From assembly GCA_964388155.1 (NCBI GenBank), contig CAYLYH010000030.1:1-25980 (forward strand): DNA of 25,980 nt. Direction: 5' to 3'. The notes under the pieces were generated by a model that was not told the DNA's origin, made no database searches, and saw only the letters and a program-made list of their open reading frames with translations. Position 1 is the stretch's first letter, and each line of letters begins with the position of its first letter. This DNA is from JACNKV01 sp964388155. Lineage in GTDB: Bacteria; Fidelibacterota; Marinisomatia; Marinisomatales; JACNKV01. Made by a program: the position numbers and the translations under genes. Shown one piece after another: positions 1 through 7,221 of the stretch.

Positions 1-60
1 TGTCATACAAGAACTTACAGCCTTTTGTCTTATGCATTCTAGTCATGACCCTTATTTAAT

Positions 61-537
61 TCAATCTGTAAAATGAATGGTGTCCCACGAGTTATTTCGG
101 GTGATTTTTTCATCTATGATAATAAGCGGATGCAGAATGACATTACCAATTATATCATGCTCAAAAAATGCAATAGGGAGCGAAACTGTGTCCGATAAAA
201 ATGAATCTAGTTTTGTGATAAAAAAAGAAGGCTCAACCGTTACACCGGCTCCAACCAAATAATATGCTCCCGGTTTCAATTGAATAAAATAATTCAGCAA
301 AGTGTCGCCTTTCATGGCGGGATCGCTATAAGAGACAAGGTAATCTGATGGATGTTCCGGGTCAGACGATATATCGCTGTCTAAGGCAAGAATTGTGGCA
401 CCAAATACTGAAGCCGGCCAGACACCGTCAAACCGTAACGTCCCTTCAACACCGGACACAGGGGTTAGTCCCTCCGGTTGGGAACACCCCGCCCATAGGA
501 AAAAGAGCATCAGAATAATGTGTATTCTATGAATCAT
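61..537 (-). CDS. Small predicted lipoprotein of unknown function
   Basis: 158 residues. The N-terminus is a lipoprotein signal peptide: a hydrophobic stretch (about residues 6-16) followed by the lipobox L-W-A-G-C with the lipidated Cys at residue 18, so the mature protein should be anchored to a membrane facing the periplasm or surface. The remainder is beta-rich, with a segment near residues 28-45 (EGTLRFDGVWPAS) and a later FIQLKPGAYYLVGAG segment that resemble a single small beta-sandwich of the carboxypeptidase-regulatory-like kind; that assignment is inference. The start was chosen because it gives a proper signal peptide; no strong ribosome binding site is visible. It is the last gene of a minus-strand run, 112 nt after the PAP2-like gene. 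Function unknown. Confidence 0.8.
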   Translation of the reverse strand: MIHRIHIILMLFFLWAGCSQPEGLTPVSGVEGTLRFDGVWPASVFGATILALDSDISSDPEHPSDYLVSYSDPAMKGDTLLNYFIQLKPGAYYLVGAGVTVEPSFFITKLDSFLSDTVSLPIAFFEHDIIGNVILHPLIIIDEKITRNNSWDTIHFTD

Positions 538-649
538 GCAAACGGAATGTAAGCGTCTAATGCAGAAGGCAGCAAGGAAATAATAATGTGTTATCGTGTT
601 CAGTAAATATGAAAAATCAAATTTATTTTGGACAGGACTGGAGTTTAAT

Positions 650-1228
650 TTATATAAAGAAGAACTGTAGCTGAATATACGTCAACAATAATCCCAAAAT
701 ATTTCCGACTGTAATTTGTGCTATCGTATGAGCTTTGAGTTTTAGCCGAGCCAAAGAAACAGCCAACAGGATGAGCAGCATCAATCCGGGCATATGAATA
801 CCGGAAAGCCACAGGACGACAACCAACCCTGCAGTACTCATGGCATGGATGGAAATCTTCCAATAACGTGTAATCAATAACAGCACACCGGTGTTGGTGA
901 CAAAACAAAACATAAGTCCACGGACGAGTGGTTCAGCATTCAGGCGTGTTAAAATAACGAAACCGATTAATGCATATAAAATGCCAAACCGCAAGGGGAC
1001 TAATCGTTCAATTTTATCCGAAACAACCCAATCTGATACCACGTTATTTTTCTTTAAAATTCCTAAAGTAATAATCGGCAAAACACTAAGTAATAACACG
1101 ACTGTTAAATAATTCCAAACAGCAAAAGGATGGATAACATCTGAGGTAAAAATAAGTATCCAAAACACCCCAACTGATAAAAACATTGGGTGAAATACAT
1201 ACGAAATGATTGTGGAAAGTCTGTACAA
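650..1228 (-). CDS. Integral membrane protein, degenerate PAP2-like phosphatase family
   Basis: 192 residues, almost entirely hydrophobic with about five or six membrane spans. Three spaced segments look like a diverged PAP2 (type 2 phosphatidic acid phosphatase) core: SDKIERLVPLR in place of K-x6-RP, K-I-S-I-H-A in place of PSGH, and A-R-L-K-L-K-A-H-T-x-x-Q in place of S-R-x5-H-x3-D. This is my reading of the pattern; the catalytic set is not canonical (no Asp after the last His), so activity is uncertain. The start is a TTG, supported by AAAAGGA 9 nt upstream (1238-1244); the next Met would cut off the first membrane span. It follows the mutase gene by 29 nt and is probably co-transcribed with it. 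Confidence 0.75.
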   Translation of the reverse strand: MYRLSTIISYVFHPMFLSVGVFWILIFTSDVIHPFAVWNYLTVVLLLSVLPIITLGILKKNNVVSDWVVSDKIERLVPLRFGILYALIGFVILTRLNAEPLVRGLMFCFVTNTGVLLLITRYWKISIHAMSTAGLVVVLWLSGIHMPGLMLLILLAVSLARLKLKAHTIAQITVGNILGLLLTYIQLQFFFI

Positions 1229-1257
1229 AGATTAAATTCCTTTTACAAAACGGTTAA

Positions 1258-2781
1258 TCACGATGGACTGTATTCGCCAAAAACACTACGTAGTACATGA
1301 GAAATTTCACCGATCGTACAGTGCGCTTTGATGCAACTTAAAATAAAGGGCATTAAATTATCATCGTGTTCGGCTGAAGCTTTCAACGAAGCCAAAGTTT
1401 TTGAAACCTGTACATTGTCCCGATCTTGTTTAAATTGGTTTAGATTTTCAAGATGAGCTTTTACTGAATCTTGATTGATTGTCTGCAAGGATGGCTCAAT
1501 GGTTTCATCGGTTGTGAATTTGTTTAACCCGACAATGATTTGTTTTTTAGAATCAATTGCTTGTTGATAATCGTAAGCACTTTGGGAGATTTCATTTTGT
1601 ATCCATCCTGATTCAATTGCCTTAACCGCTCCACCCAGATGGTCAATTTCTTCAATTAAGGATTTGGCTTCTGACTCAAGGTTGTCGGTCATTTTTTCAA
1701 TGACATAACTCCCGGCGAACGGATCGGGGTGGTTAGGAATCCCTGACTCATACCCGATAATTTGTTGGGTGCGCAGAGCCAATTGAACGGCTTCTTCCGT
1801 CGGTAGGGCAAGGGCTTCATCTCTGCTGTTTGTATGCAGTGATTGCGTACCGCCAAGCACCGCCGACATTGCCTGAATCGTCGTGCGTACGACATTATTA
1901 TCAATTTGCTGTGCGGCGAGGGTGGAGCCCCCGGTTTGGGTATGAAATCTGCAAAGCATCGATTTTCCATTGGTCGCATTGAAACGATTTTTCATGATGG
2001 TCGCCCACATCCGTCGTGCTGCCCGAAATTTTGCGATCTCCGTCAAAAAATCATTGTGTGCATTAAAAAAGAAAGAAAGTCTGGCGCCAAACCGATTAAC
2101 ATCCAGCCCGGCATCGATCGCACTTTGGACGTAAGCAATTCCGTTGGCAATTGTGAACGCCAATTCCTGTACCGCCGTGCTTCCGGCTTCGCGGATATGG
2201 TACCCGGAAATGGAAATCGTATTCCATTTCGGAACATGGGTATCGCAGAACTCAAACACATTCCGGACGAGTCTCATCGACGGTTCCGGCGGGAAAATAT
2301 ACGTACCGCGTGCAATGTACTCTTTCAAAATATCATTTTGAATTGTCCCTTGGAGTTTTTCAGTTGGAACACCTTGTTTTTCAGCGACAGCAATATACAT
2401 TGCAAGCAGAATAGGTGCAGTAGAATTGATCGTCATGGATGTGGACACTTGATCGAGCGGGATTTGGTCAAACAAAATTTCCATGTCTCTGAGAGAGGAA
2501 ATCGGAACTCCAACTTTTCCAACCTCACCTTCCGACATCGGATCATCGGAGTCGTATCCGATTTGTGTCGGCAGATCAAAGGCGACGGACAGACCGCTTA
2601 CGCCTTGCTCTAAAAGATATCGATAACGCTCATTGGTTTCTTCGGCAGATGTAAACCCGGCATATTGGCGCATCGTCCAGAGACGTTTTTTATACATCTC
2701 GGAGTAAATTCCGCGTGTAAATGGAAATTGTCCGGGCTTTTCGGCCTTTGTCATGCTACACAAGCGAGTGATATTGATCAT
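1258..2781 (-). CDS. mcmA: Methylmalonyl-CoA mutase large (alpha, catalytic) subunit, short N-terminus
   Basis: 507 residues of the acyl-CoA mutase large-subunit family, the TIM-barrel half of the B12-dependent enzyme that interconverts methylmalonyl-CoA and succinyl-CoA (propionate metabolism). Diagnostic stretches are PFTRGIYSEMYKKRLWTMRQ, SGLSVAFDLPTQIGYDSDDP, STSMTINSTAPILLAMY, GTIQNDILKEYIARGTYIFP and the C-terminal LRSVFGEY. The B12-binding domain is absent, as expected for the split form; the small subunit is not in this window. Most relatives carry about 50 further residues before the PFTRG segment, and here only about 19 precede it. The gene is in the same frame as the upstream djlA-like gene, separated only by its TGA and one codon, and has no convincing ribosome binding site. 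A second in-frame Met lies at residue 10. Similar acyl-CoA mutases (isobutyryl-, ethylmalonyl-CoA) cannot be fully excluded. Confidence 0.93.
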   Translation of the reverse strand: MINITRLCSMTKAEKPGQFPFTRGIYSEMYKKRLWTMRQYAGFTSAEETNERYRYLLEQGVSGLSVAFDLPTQIGYDSDDPMSEGEVGKVGVPISSLRDMEILFDQIPLDQVSTSMTINSTAPILLAMYIAVAEKQGVPTEKLQGTIQNDILKEYIARGTYIFPPEPSMRLVRNVFEFCDTHVPKWNTISISGYHIREAGSTAVQELAFTIANGIAYVQSAIDAGLDVNRFGARLSFFFNAHNDFLTEIAKFRAARRMWATIMKNRFNATNGKSMLCRFHTQTGGSTLAAQQIDNNVVRTTIQAMSAVLGGTQSLHTNSRDEALALPTEEAVQLALRTQQIIGYESGIPNHPDPFAGSYVIEKMTDNLESEAKSLIEEIDHLGGAVKAIESGWIQNEISQSAYDYQQAIDSKKQIIVGLNKFTTDETIEPSLQTINQDSVKAHLENLNQFKQDRDNVQVSKTLASLKASAEHDDNLMPFILSCIKAHCTIGEISHVLRSVFGEYSPS

Positions 2782-2784
2782 TAA

Positions 2785-3528
2785 TCATGACTGCGATATC
2801 GCTCTTTCCTTTTTAATGTTTTGATACGCTTCATTCACAGCTTTGAATTTTTCTTCTGCGAATACTCTAAATTCTTCACCGAGGTGAGTCACCTTATCGG
2901 GGTGATATTTGCTTGCCATGTGCCGATAGGCTTTTTTTATTTCCGTGTCGGTTGCTCCGGATTTAACCTCAAGAATTTTATAATCCGAATTCGTATCCTT
3001 AACAAACATCGACTTTATTGATGTGAAATCGTTTTCGTTTACATCCAGATACCTAGCTATTGTATGAATGAATTTGACCTCGACAGGGTGTATGTGTCCA
3101 TCCGCTTGCGAAAGTCCAAAGAGAACGTGAATCAACTCCAGCCGACTTGGATGGTCCATCGAACGCTGGATTTGCCGACAGACATCTCGAAGCGGGTAAT
3201 CCTGTTTCAAAATATCTTTAAACAGTATCATAAAGTCTTGAACATCCCGCGGAGAAAATTGTTTTTGCAGAAATTGTTTTACATAGTTTAGCTCTGCTTT
3301 TAATAATTGTTTGTCAGCTTTCATTACTGCACCAAGTAGCACAAGTAAGGAGACGATAAAATCTCCTCCGCGAGTCTGTGTGGGACGTTGCCCGGTACTG
3401 TATCCGCTTGCATGTTGGTTTTGTTGTGTGTCAAACATTCCGGCAATGGAATATCCAATGATTGCCCCAATCGGTCCGCCGAATGCCCAGCCAAGCCCGC
3501 TCCAAAGTAGTCGTTTTCCTACACTCAT
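2785..3528 (-). CDS. DjlA-like co-chaperone: TerB domain plus C-terminal J domain
   Basis: 247 residues. Residues 7-32 are a glycine-rich hydrophobic segment (WAFGGPIGAIIGYSIAG) that probably inserts in or associates with the membrane. Residues about 55-165 are a helical TerB-like region, with acidic pairs in AVMKADKQLLKAEL and GLSQADGHIHPVE that fit the family. Residues about 180-243 form a J domain with the HPD motif at 209-211 (YHPDKV), which stimulates DnaK-type Hsp70 ATPases. This is the domain order of DjlA. AAAGAAAAG precedes the ATG. It is the first gene of the minus-strand run and ends 3 nt before the mutase start, so the two are probably one transcript; whether the chaperone serves the mutase is unknown. 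Confidence 0.88.
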   Translation of the reverse strand: MSVGKRLLWSGLGWAFGGPIGAIIGYSIAGMFDTQQNQHASGYSTGQRPTQTRGGDFIVSLLVLLGAVMKADKQLLKAELNYVKQFLQKQFSPRDVQDFMILFKDILKQDYPLRDVCRQIQRSMDHPSRLELIHVLFGLSQADGHIHPVEVKFIHTIARYLDVNENDFTSIKSMFVKDTNSDYKILEVKSGATDTEIKKAYRHMASKYHPDKVTHLGEEFRVFAEEKFKAVNEAYQNIKKERAISQS

Positions 3529-3652
3529 GTTTTCTTTTCTTTGTTAAATCGTGATAGAGTTAATGTTTATTATTCCAAAATATCACGGAGAATTTACATC
3601 ATTTACGTAAAGAAGATATTGAAAACCTGTTATTAACCTAGCTAATTTACCA

Positions 3653-3682
3653 GCCACAGATTAACACGGATAACCGCAGATG
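3653..3682. repeat. Degenerate tandem repeat of the cacagattaacacggataa type
   Basis: Three imperfect 9-10 nt units follow one another: CACAGATTAA, CACGGATAA, CCGCAGATGA. From memory, closely similar strings recur in intergenic regions of many unrelated bacterial genomes and MAGs. This is recognition of a sequence style, not a database result; no coding function is seen. Confidence 0.45.
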
Positions 3683-3746
3683 ATTTTTTTGTCGCCTTTG
3701 AAAAATTTATCAATCATCGCCAATGTTTTAGGAATGATTTAAACTC

Positions 3747-3767
3747 ATCCCGACAAAGTGTCGGGAT
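3747..3767. repeat. Perfect 9-bp inverted repeat, 3-nt loop
   Basis: ATCCCGACA, loop AAG, TGTCGGGAT. There is no U-tract on either side, so it is not a typical terminator. The arm CCCGACA also occurs at the left end of the 61-bp repeat found at 16769 and 23485, so it may be a relic of the same class of palindromic element. Confidence 0.6.
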
Positions 3768-3892
3768 TCAGGCGTAAAGAAATGGAGACTGTTTACGTAG
3801 GAATTAAACCCGTTGAATTCATGTGTTAAACTTTTGAAAACCATCTTTTAATTAATTGCTGTCGAATTATTCAGGTTAAGTTAAATTCTCAC

Positions 3893-4423
3893 ATGAAAAT
3901 TTCGTTAAAGACGCGATTTGGGTTGTGGTTGAACAGAATAACCAATAAACAGCCGACAAATGAAATACTGGGTAAAGTCTCTGCAAAGGGGGATGGAGTA
4001 AAATCTGTATTATTCATTCTCCCCGAAATGGAGGAACACATGCGTATTGCGGAGTATTTTATAAAATCTGTGTCCGTCACGGGAAAAACGATGGTTGTCC
4101 TGTGCAGGGATGAACATCAATCGCTAGTTTCTCCATGGCTGAAAAAATTTCTCGTTGTTTATTCAAAAACGGATTTGAATCGCTGGGATTTGCCAACGAA
4201 GGATTTTGTGGAAAAATTTACAAACGCATTCGAAGCTGTTGTGGATATGTCTCCTGCATTTCAACCGGTTGCTGCATCTATTGTTCGGCAGTCTAATGCC
4301 CCAATGCGGATTGGGTTTGATATTAAGCATGCGGATTATTACTTTAATGTGACGCTAAAGAAAGAAAAAACCACATCGTTGGAAAAAACATATATTAACA
4401 TTCAACACTTATTAGGATTATGA
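3893..4423 (+). CDS. Conserved hypothetical protein, first gene of GlmU-like operon
   Basis: 176 residues, no signal peptide, probably cytoplasmic. There is a basic N-terminus, then an alternating beta/alpha pattern: VKSVLFILPE, TMVVLCRD, LKKFLVVYS, EAVVDMSPAFQPVAASIVRQ, MRIGFDIKHADYYFNVTL. The segment with a conserved-looking Asp, then R-I-G-F and a final Y-Y-F-N, resembles the N-terminal Rossmann half of ADP-heptose-type glycosyltransferases (GT9), but the nucleotide-binding half is missing. It could be a degenerate or stand-alone domain; this is inference and the function is unknown. Its TGA overlaps the next ATG (ATGA at 4420), so it is translationally coupled to the GlmU-like gene, which suggests a role in the same sugar-nucleotide or envelope pathway. 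Confidence 0.8.
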   Translation: MKISLKTRFGLWLNRITNKQPTNEILGKVSAKGDGVKSVLFILPEMEEHMRIAEYFIKSVSVTGKTMVVLCRDEHQSLVSPWLKKFLVVYSKTDLNRWDLPTKDFVEKFTNAFEAVVDMSPAFQPVAASIVRQSNAPMRIGFDIKHADYYFNVTLKKEKTTSLEKTYINIQHLLGL

Positions 4424-5616
4424 AAAACCTTTACATTTTTGAAAATAATGATGCGCTCGATTTGGAGCCGATTTCGCTGACACGACCTGTCTTTGATTTG
4501 CGGTGCGGACCCTTTACGATGTTTGAGCGCATTCGAAACCTCATGCCGGATTACACCATTTCTTTGTTTGTCAGGGATGAATTGACCTCCACAACCATGG
4601 AAAACTATCCTGAAATTATGGTGAATCCACCTACAGTAGCCGATGGAATTTGGCTGTTGGGAATTGTTTTGTGGTCACGTGAGGATATTTCTATGATAGT
4701 GAAAAATCCAGGCACACTTTTTGTGGATAAAAAAGGGACATTGATTGCTGCAAATGTGACATCCGGAGTGGGGAATCAGTGGCTGAATGAAGGCGGACCT
4801 CTTCAAAATAAGTCACCAAAAAACGTGAAAACATTGTCAATATCACAATCAGTTTTGAGGTATTTATGGGATTTTATTCAGACAATTCCTCATGCAATAG
4901 ACGTAGATCAGCAACATTTCCCGATGGGGAGTAAATCAGAAAATACACATTGGATAAATTCTGAGAATAGTTATGTTGCAGATCATGATTTGATTAATCC
5001 GGGAGTTGTAATCGATGCTTCAAGGGGACCGGTGATTATTGATAAAAATGTAGAGATAAATAGCTTTACCTATTTGCAGGGACCTTTGTATATCGGTGAA
5101 GGGGTAACCATTCACTCACACACGCAAATCAGGCAAAGTATCATTGGTGCTAAATGTAGGGTTGCCGGAGAGATAACCCGGACAATTATTCAGGGGTTTT
5201 CGAATAAATCACATTATGGGTTTTTAGGTGATGCATATATTGGCGAATGGGTAAACCTTGGCGCAGGAACAACGAACAGTAATTTAAAAAATAATTACAA
5301 ACCGGTTTCTGTTAGGGCGAATGGCAAGATAATAAATACTAAATTATTATCCATTGGTTCGTATATCGGGGATCACACTAAAACGGCCATCGGTACACTT
5401 CTTAACACAGGAACAGTCATCGGTCCCGGGTGTAATATCGTTTCGCATGGATTCCCTCGCAGAAACATTCCCTCGTTTACGTGGTATATTTATGGAAAAC
5501 AGAAAAAAGCAGATTTAGATACTTTTTTTGAGACAGCCGTCATTGTCAAATCTCGAAGAAAACAAAAACTGACAGAATCAGAACGAAGTCTTTTTAAACG
5601 AATACATGGGGTCTGA
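4420..5616 (+). CDS. GlmU-like sugar nucleotidyltransferase / acetyltransferase (alternative GlmU family)
   Basis: 398 residues. The N-terminus carries the signature PISLTRPVFDLRCGPFTMFE of the alternative GlmU family seen in Bacteroidota and relatives (family TIGR03991 as I recall), lacking the usual LAAGxGTRM loop of classic GlmU. From about residue 190 to 365 there are left-handed beta-helix hexapeptide repeats (VIIDKNVEI, LYIGEGVTI, GDAYIGEWVNLGAGTTNSNL, SYIGDHTKTAIGTLLNTGTVI), where the acetyl-CoA-dependent acyltransferase site is expected. The probable role is UDP-GlcNAc synthesis (glucosamine-1-P acetylation and uridylylation) in the cytoplasm, feeding peptidoglycan and LPS. It overlaps the preceding gene by 4 nt. 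Its stop codon lies inside a 12-bp hairpin. Confidence 0.87.
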   Translation: MKNLYIFENNDALDLEPISLTRPVFDLRCGPFTMFERIRNLMPDYTISLFVRDELTSTTMENYPEIMVNPPTVADGIWLLGIVLWSREDISMIVKNPGTLFVDKKGTLIAANVTSGVGNQWLNEGGPLQNKSPKNVKTLSISQSVLRYLWDFIQTIPHAIDVDQQHFPMGSKSENTHWINSENSYVADHDLINPGVVIDASRGPVIIDKNVEINSFTYLQGPLYIGEGVTIHSHTQIRQSIIGAKCRVAGEITRTIIQGFSNKSHYGFLGDAYIGEWVNLGAGTTNSNLKNNYKPVSVRANGKIINTKLLSIGSYIGDHTKTAIGTLLNTGTVIGPGCNIVSHGFPRRNIPSFTWYIYGKQKKADLDTFFETAVIVKSRRKQKLTESERSLFKRIHGV

Positions 5617-5631
5617 TTACAGACCCCATGT
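5604..5631 (+). terminator. 12-bp hairpin overlapping the stop of the GlmU-like gene
   Basis: ACATGGGGTCTG, loop ATTA, CAGACCCCATGT: a perfect 12-bp stem with a 4-nt loop. The TGA stop (5614-5616) is within the left arm. No T-run follows, so it is either a weak or Rho-assisted terminator or an mRNA 3'-end stabiliser. It lies between convergent genes and could act on both strands. Confidence 0.6.
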
Positions 5632-5679
5632 CCCTTCATTCACCCGATCATTGCCGGGGATTGAGTAAACGATAATACT

Positions 5680-7146
5680 CTATTTTGCCAATAACATTTT
5701 CCCGAGTAAATAACGATTCGTTGTTTGAAGGGTATAGAAATACACACCGCTTGCTACCTGTGTTCCCATCTGATTGGTGCCATCCCAATGGACCGAATGT
5801 ATTCCTGACGGAAATACATCATTGACAAGCGTTCTAACGTGTTTGCCTAGTAAATCGTGAATAGAAATCTGTACATTTTGTGCGCCTGGCAATGTAAACT
5901 GTATTGTTGTGACAGGATTAAATGGGTTGGGGAAGTTTTTCCCAACAATATATTCTTTGGGTGATGAGATGGGATGTATAGCTACTGCACCTTGAATGGA
6001 CACAAACGTATATTGGTTTCCAAAAACGGAAGGATTGTAAGTTCCTCCTGCGTCCGGAGTTGGAGACCCAAAAGAAAACTCAACATTGAGGACAGTTTCT
6101 GTCTCCTCCGACGCATCCCACAGAACTAATTCAATTTGATTTCCCTCGAGGAACCCAGGATACTGTGTGTTGCTGTCCTCACACTCTTCTACACTCCCAT
6201 AGATAGGAATGATCATCGATTCCCCGGTGTAAGCACCCGCACCAACTAACACTTCACCTTGGTTTTCATCACCGCATTCCCCAAGACCGGGGTTGCCGTA
6301 TGAATCTAAAATACCGATTTCATCTCCGATATCACCCGGTTCAATTGCTTCGATGATGATGTAGTTAATCATTCCGAGACCGGTTTGTTCATGAAAATTT
6401 ATGTATTGGTCGTAATATCCGTTGAGAATATTTGAAAAATGCGTGGGGTCAAGGTTTTGATCCTCCGGTGGCAAGCCGAAATCAACCCCAGAAACTGTTT
6501 CTCCTTCTGTCACCATAATCGAAGTTGCCAGTTCCATGTTTTGGACATTATCAAAGAATTCAAAGTAAGTAAAGTGACAGTAAGAAGAATCATGATCCCA
6601 GTTTCTATCTTGGTGCGAGGTTGTATCTCTGCTAGATTGAAAACACAGGGCGTAATAATCACCTTCCGAAAGCCCGACAGAATAACTGCCATCCGATAAT
6701 GTCCAGGCTGAATGCCACACATTATTTGTGTCTAAAGGAATAAATTTAAGAAATATATTTTCCAGAGGATCTCCTGAAGCATCGTCGTAGACCTGCCCGG
6801 TGATATTTCCTATTCCCGACAGCAGATTCAAAGGAATATCTAAGGCCATCTCCCCGGTAATATTGATTTCTTCAATTATATATGTCTCATAGCCGGAAAA
6901 ACTCCACGCTAAAAGTGTATAAAGACCTTCTGCCAAGTCAAGAAACTCATAGTTACCGTTACTGTCTGTAAAGTCAAGATGGTGCATTCCGGTTGAATCA
7001 TGATGCCAATCAAGATACCATAACCGAACTCGTGCATTCGGGATACCAACTTCGGTTACTGAGTTGTAAACCTGCCCGGTTAAAGAAGCTGCATTTAGGC
7101 TGGCTCCTAAAATAATTGCGGTGAGTAATGCTAAGATATTTTTCAT
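5680..7146 (-). CDS. Secreted protein with carboxypeptidase-regulatory-like repeats and C-terminal sorting domain
   Basis: 488 residues. A signal peptide covers residues 1-19. Two beta-sandwich repeats of the carboxypeptidase D regulatory-like type follow (about 20-108, starting SLTGQVYNSVTEVGIPNARV, and 113-227, starting NITGQVYDDASGDPLENI). Residues about 240-390 form a separate domain (EPGDIGDEIGILDSYGNPG, VGAGAYTG, PGFLEGNQIELVLWDAS) that recurs in secreted proteins of Marinimicrobia and Ignavibacteria. Residues about 404-488 are the sorting domain (NFPNPFNPVTTIQFTLP, ending GKMLLAK), known in this group as the tail recognised by type IX-like secretion. GAGGT lies 8 nt before the ATG. It shares a His/Asp-rich segment plus DNVQN-type block with the next gene upstream, showing a common ancestor. 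Likely extracellular or cell-surface; its ligand is unknown. Confidence 0.88.
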   Translation of the reverse strand: MKNILALLTAIILGASLNAASLTGQVYNSVTEVGIPNARVRLWYLDWHHDSTGMHHLDFTDSNGNYEFLDLAEGLYTLLAWSFSGYETYIIEEINITGEMALDIPLNLLSGIGNITGQVYDDASGDPLENIFLKFIPLDTNNVWHSAWTLSDGSYSVGLSEGDYYALCFQSSRDTTSHQDRNWDHDSSYCHFTYFEFFDNVQNMELATSIMVTEGETVSGVDFGLPPEDQNLDPTHFSNILNGYYDQYINFHEQTGLGMINYIIIEAIEPGDIGDEIGILDSYGNPGLGECGDENQGEVLVGAGAYTGESMIIPIYGSVEECEDSNTQYPGFLEGNQIELVLWDASEETETVLNVEFSFGSPTPDAGGTYNPSVFGNQYTFVSIQGAVAIHPISSPKEYIVGKNFPNPFNPVTTIQFTLPGAQNVQISIHDLLGKHVRTLVNDVFPSGIHSVHWDGTNQMGTQVASGVYFYTLQTTNRYLLGKMLLAK

Positions 7147-7172
7147 ATGTGTTTACCTCATGTATTAACGAT

Positions 7173-7213
7173 ATACAGTGCAGAGATATATTGGATAAAT
7201 CTCTGCACTGTAT
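7173..7213 (-). terminator. 15-bp perfect hairpin between the two surface-protein genes
   Basis: ATACAGTGCAGAGAT at 7173-7187 pairs with ATCTCTGCACTGTAT at 7199-7213, with an 11-nt loop. It lies 9 nt after the stop of the 679-residue gene and before the ribosome binding site of the 488-residue gene. No U-run follows on the minus strand, so it may be an attenuating terminator or an RNA-processing or stability element that sets unequal expression of the two genes. Confidence 0.65.
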
Positions 7214-7221
7214 GAGGTGTT

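Larger units (their letters stand above)
3529..3892. other. Divergent intergenic region, djlA-like / GlmU operon
   Basis: This 364-nt stretch has no supported gene. It holds the two divergent promoters (no clear -35/-10 pair could be picked), a short degenerate tandem repeat (3653-3682) and a strong small hairpin (3747-3767), both listed separately. The upstream face of the plus-strand operon has no good Shine-Dalgarno sequence. Confidence 0.6.

Noticed and set aside
1843..2613. 256-codon open frame antisense to the mutase gene
   Set aside because: It is a shadow of a strongly conserved coding frame; its product has no family features.
3893..4423. Full glycosyltransferase family 9 assignment
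   Set aside because: Only a loose resemblance to the N-terminal half; the donor-binding half and its motifs are absent.
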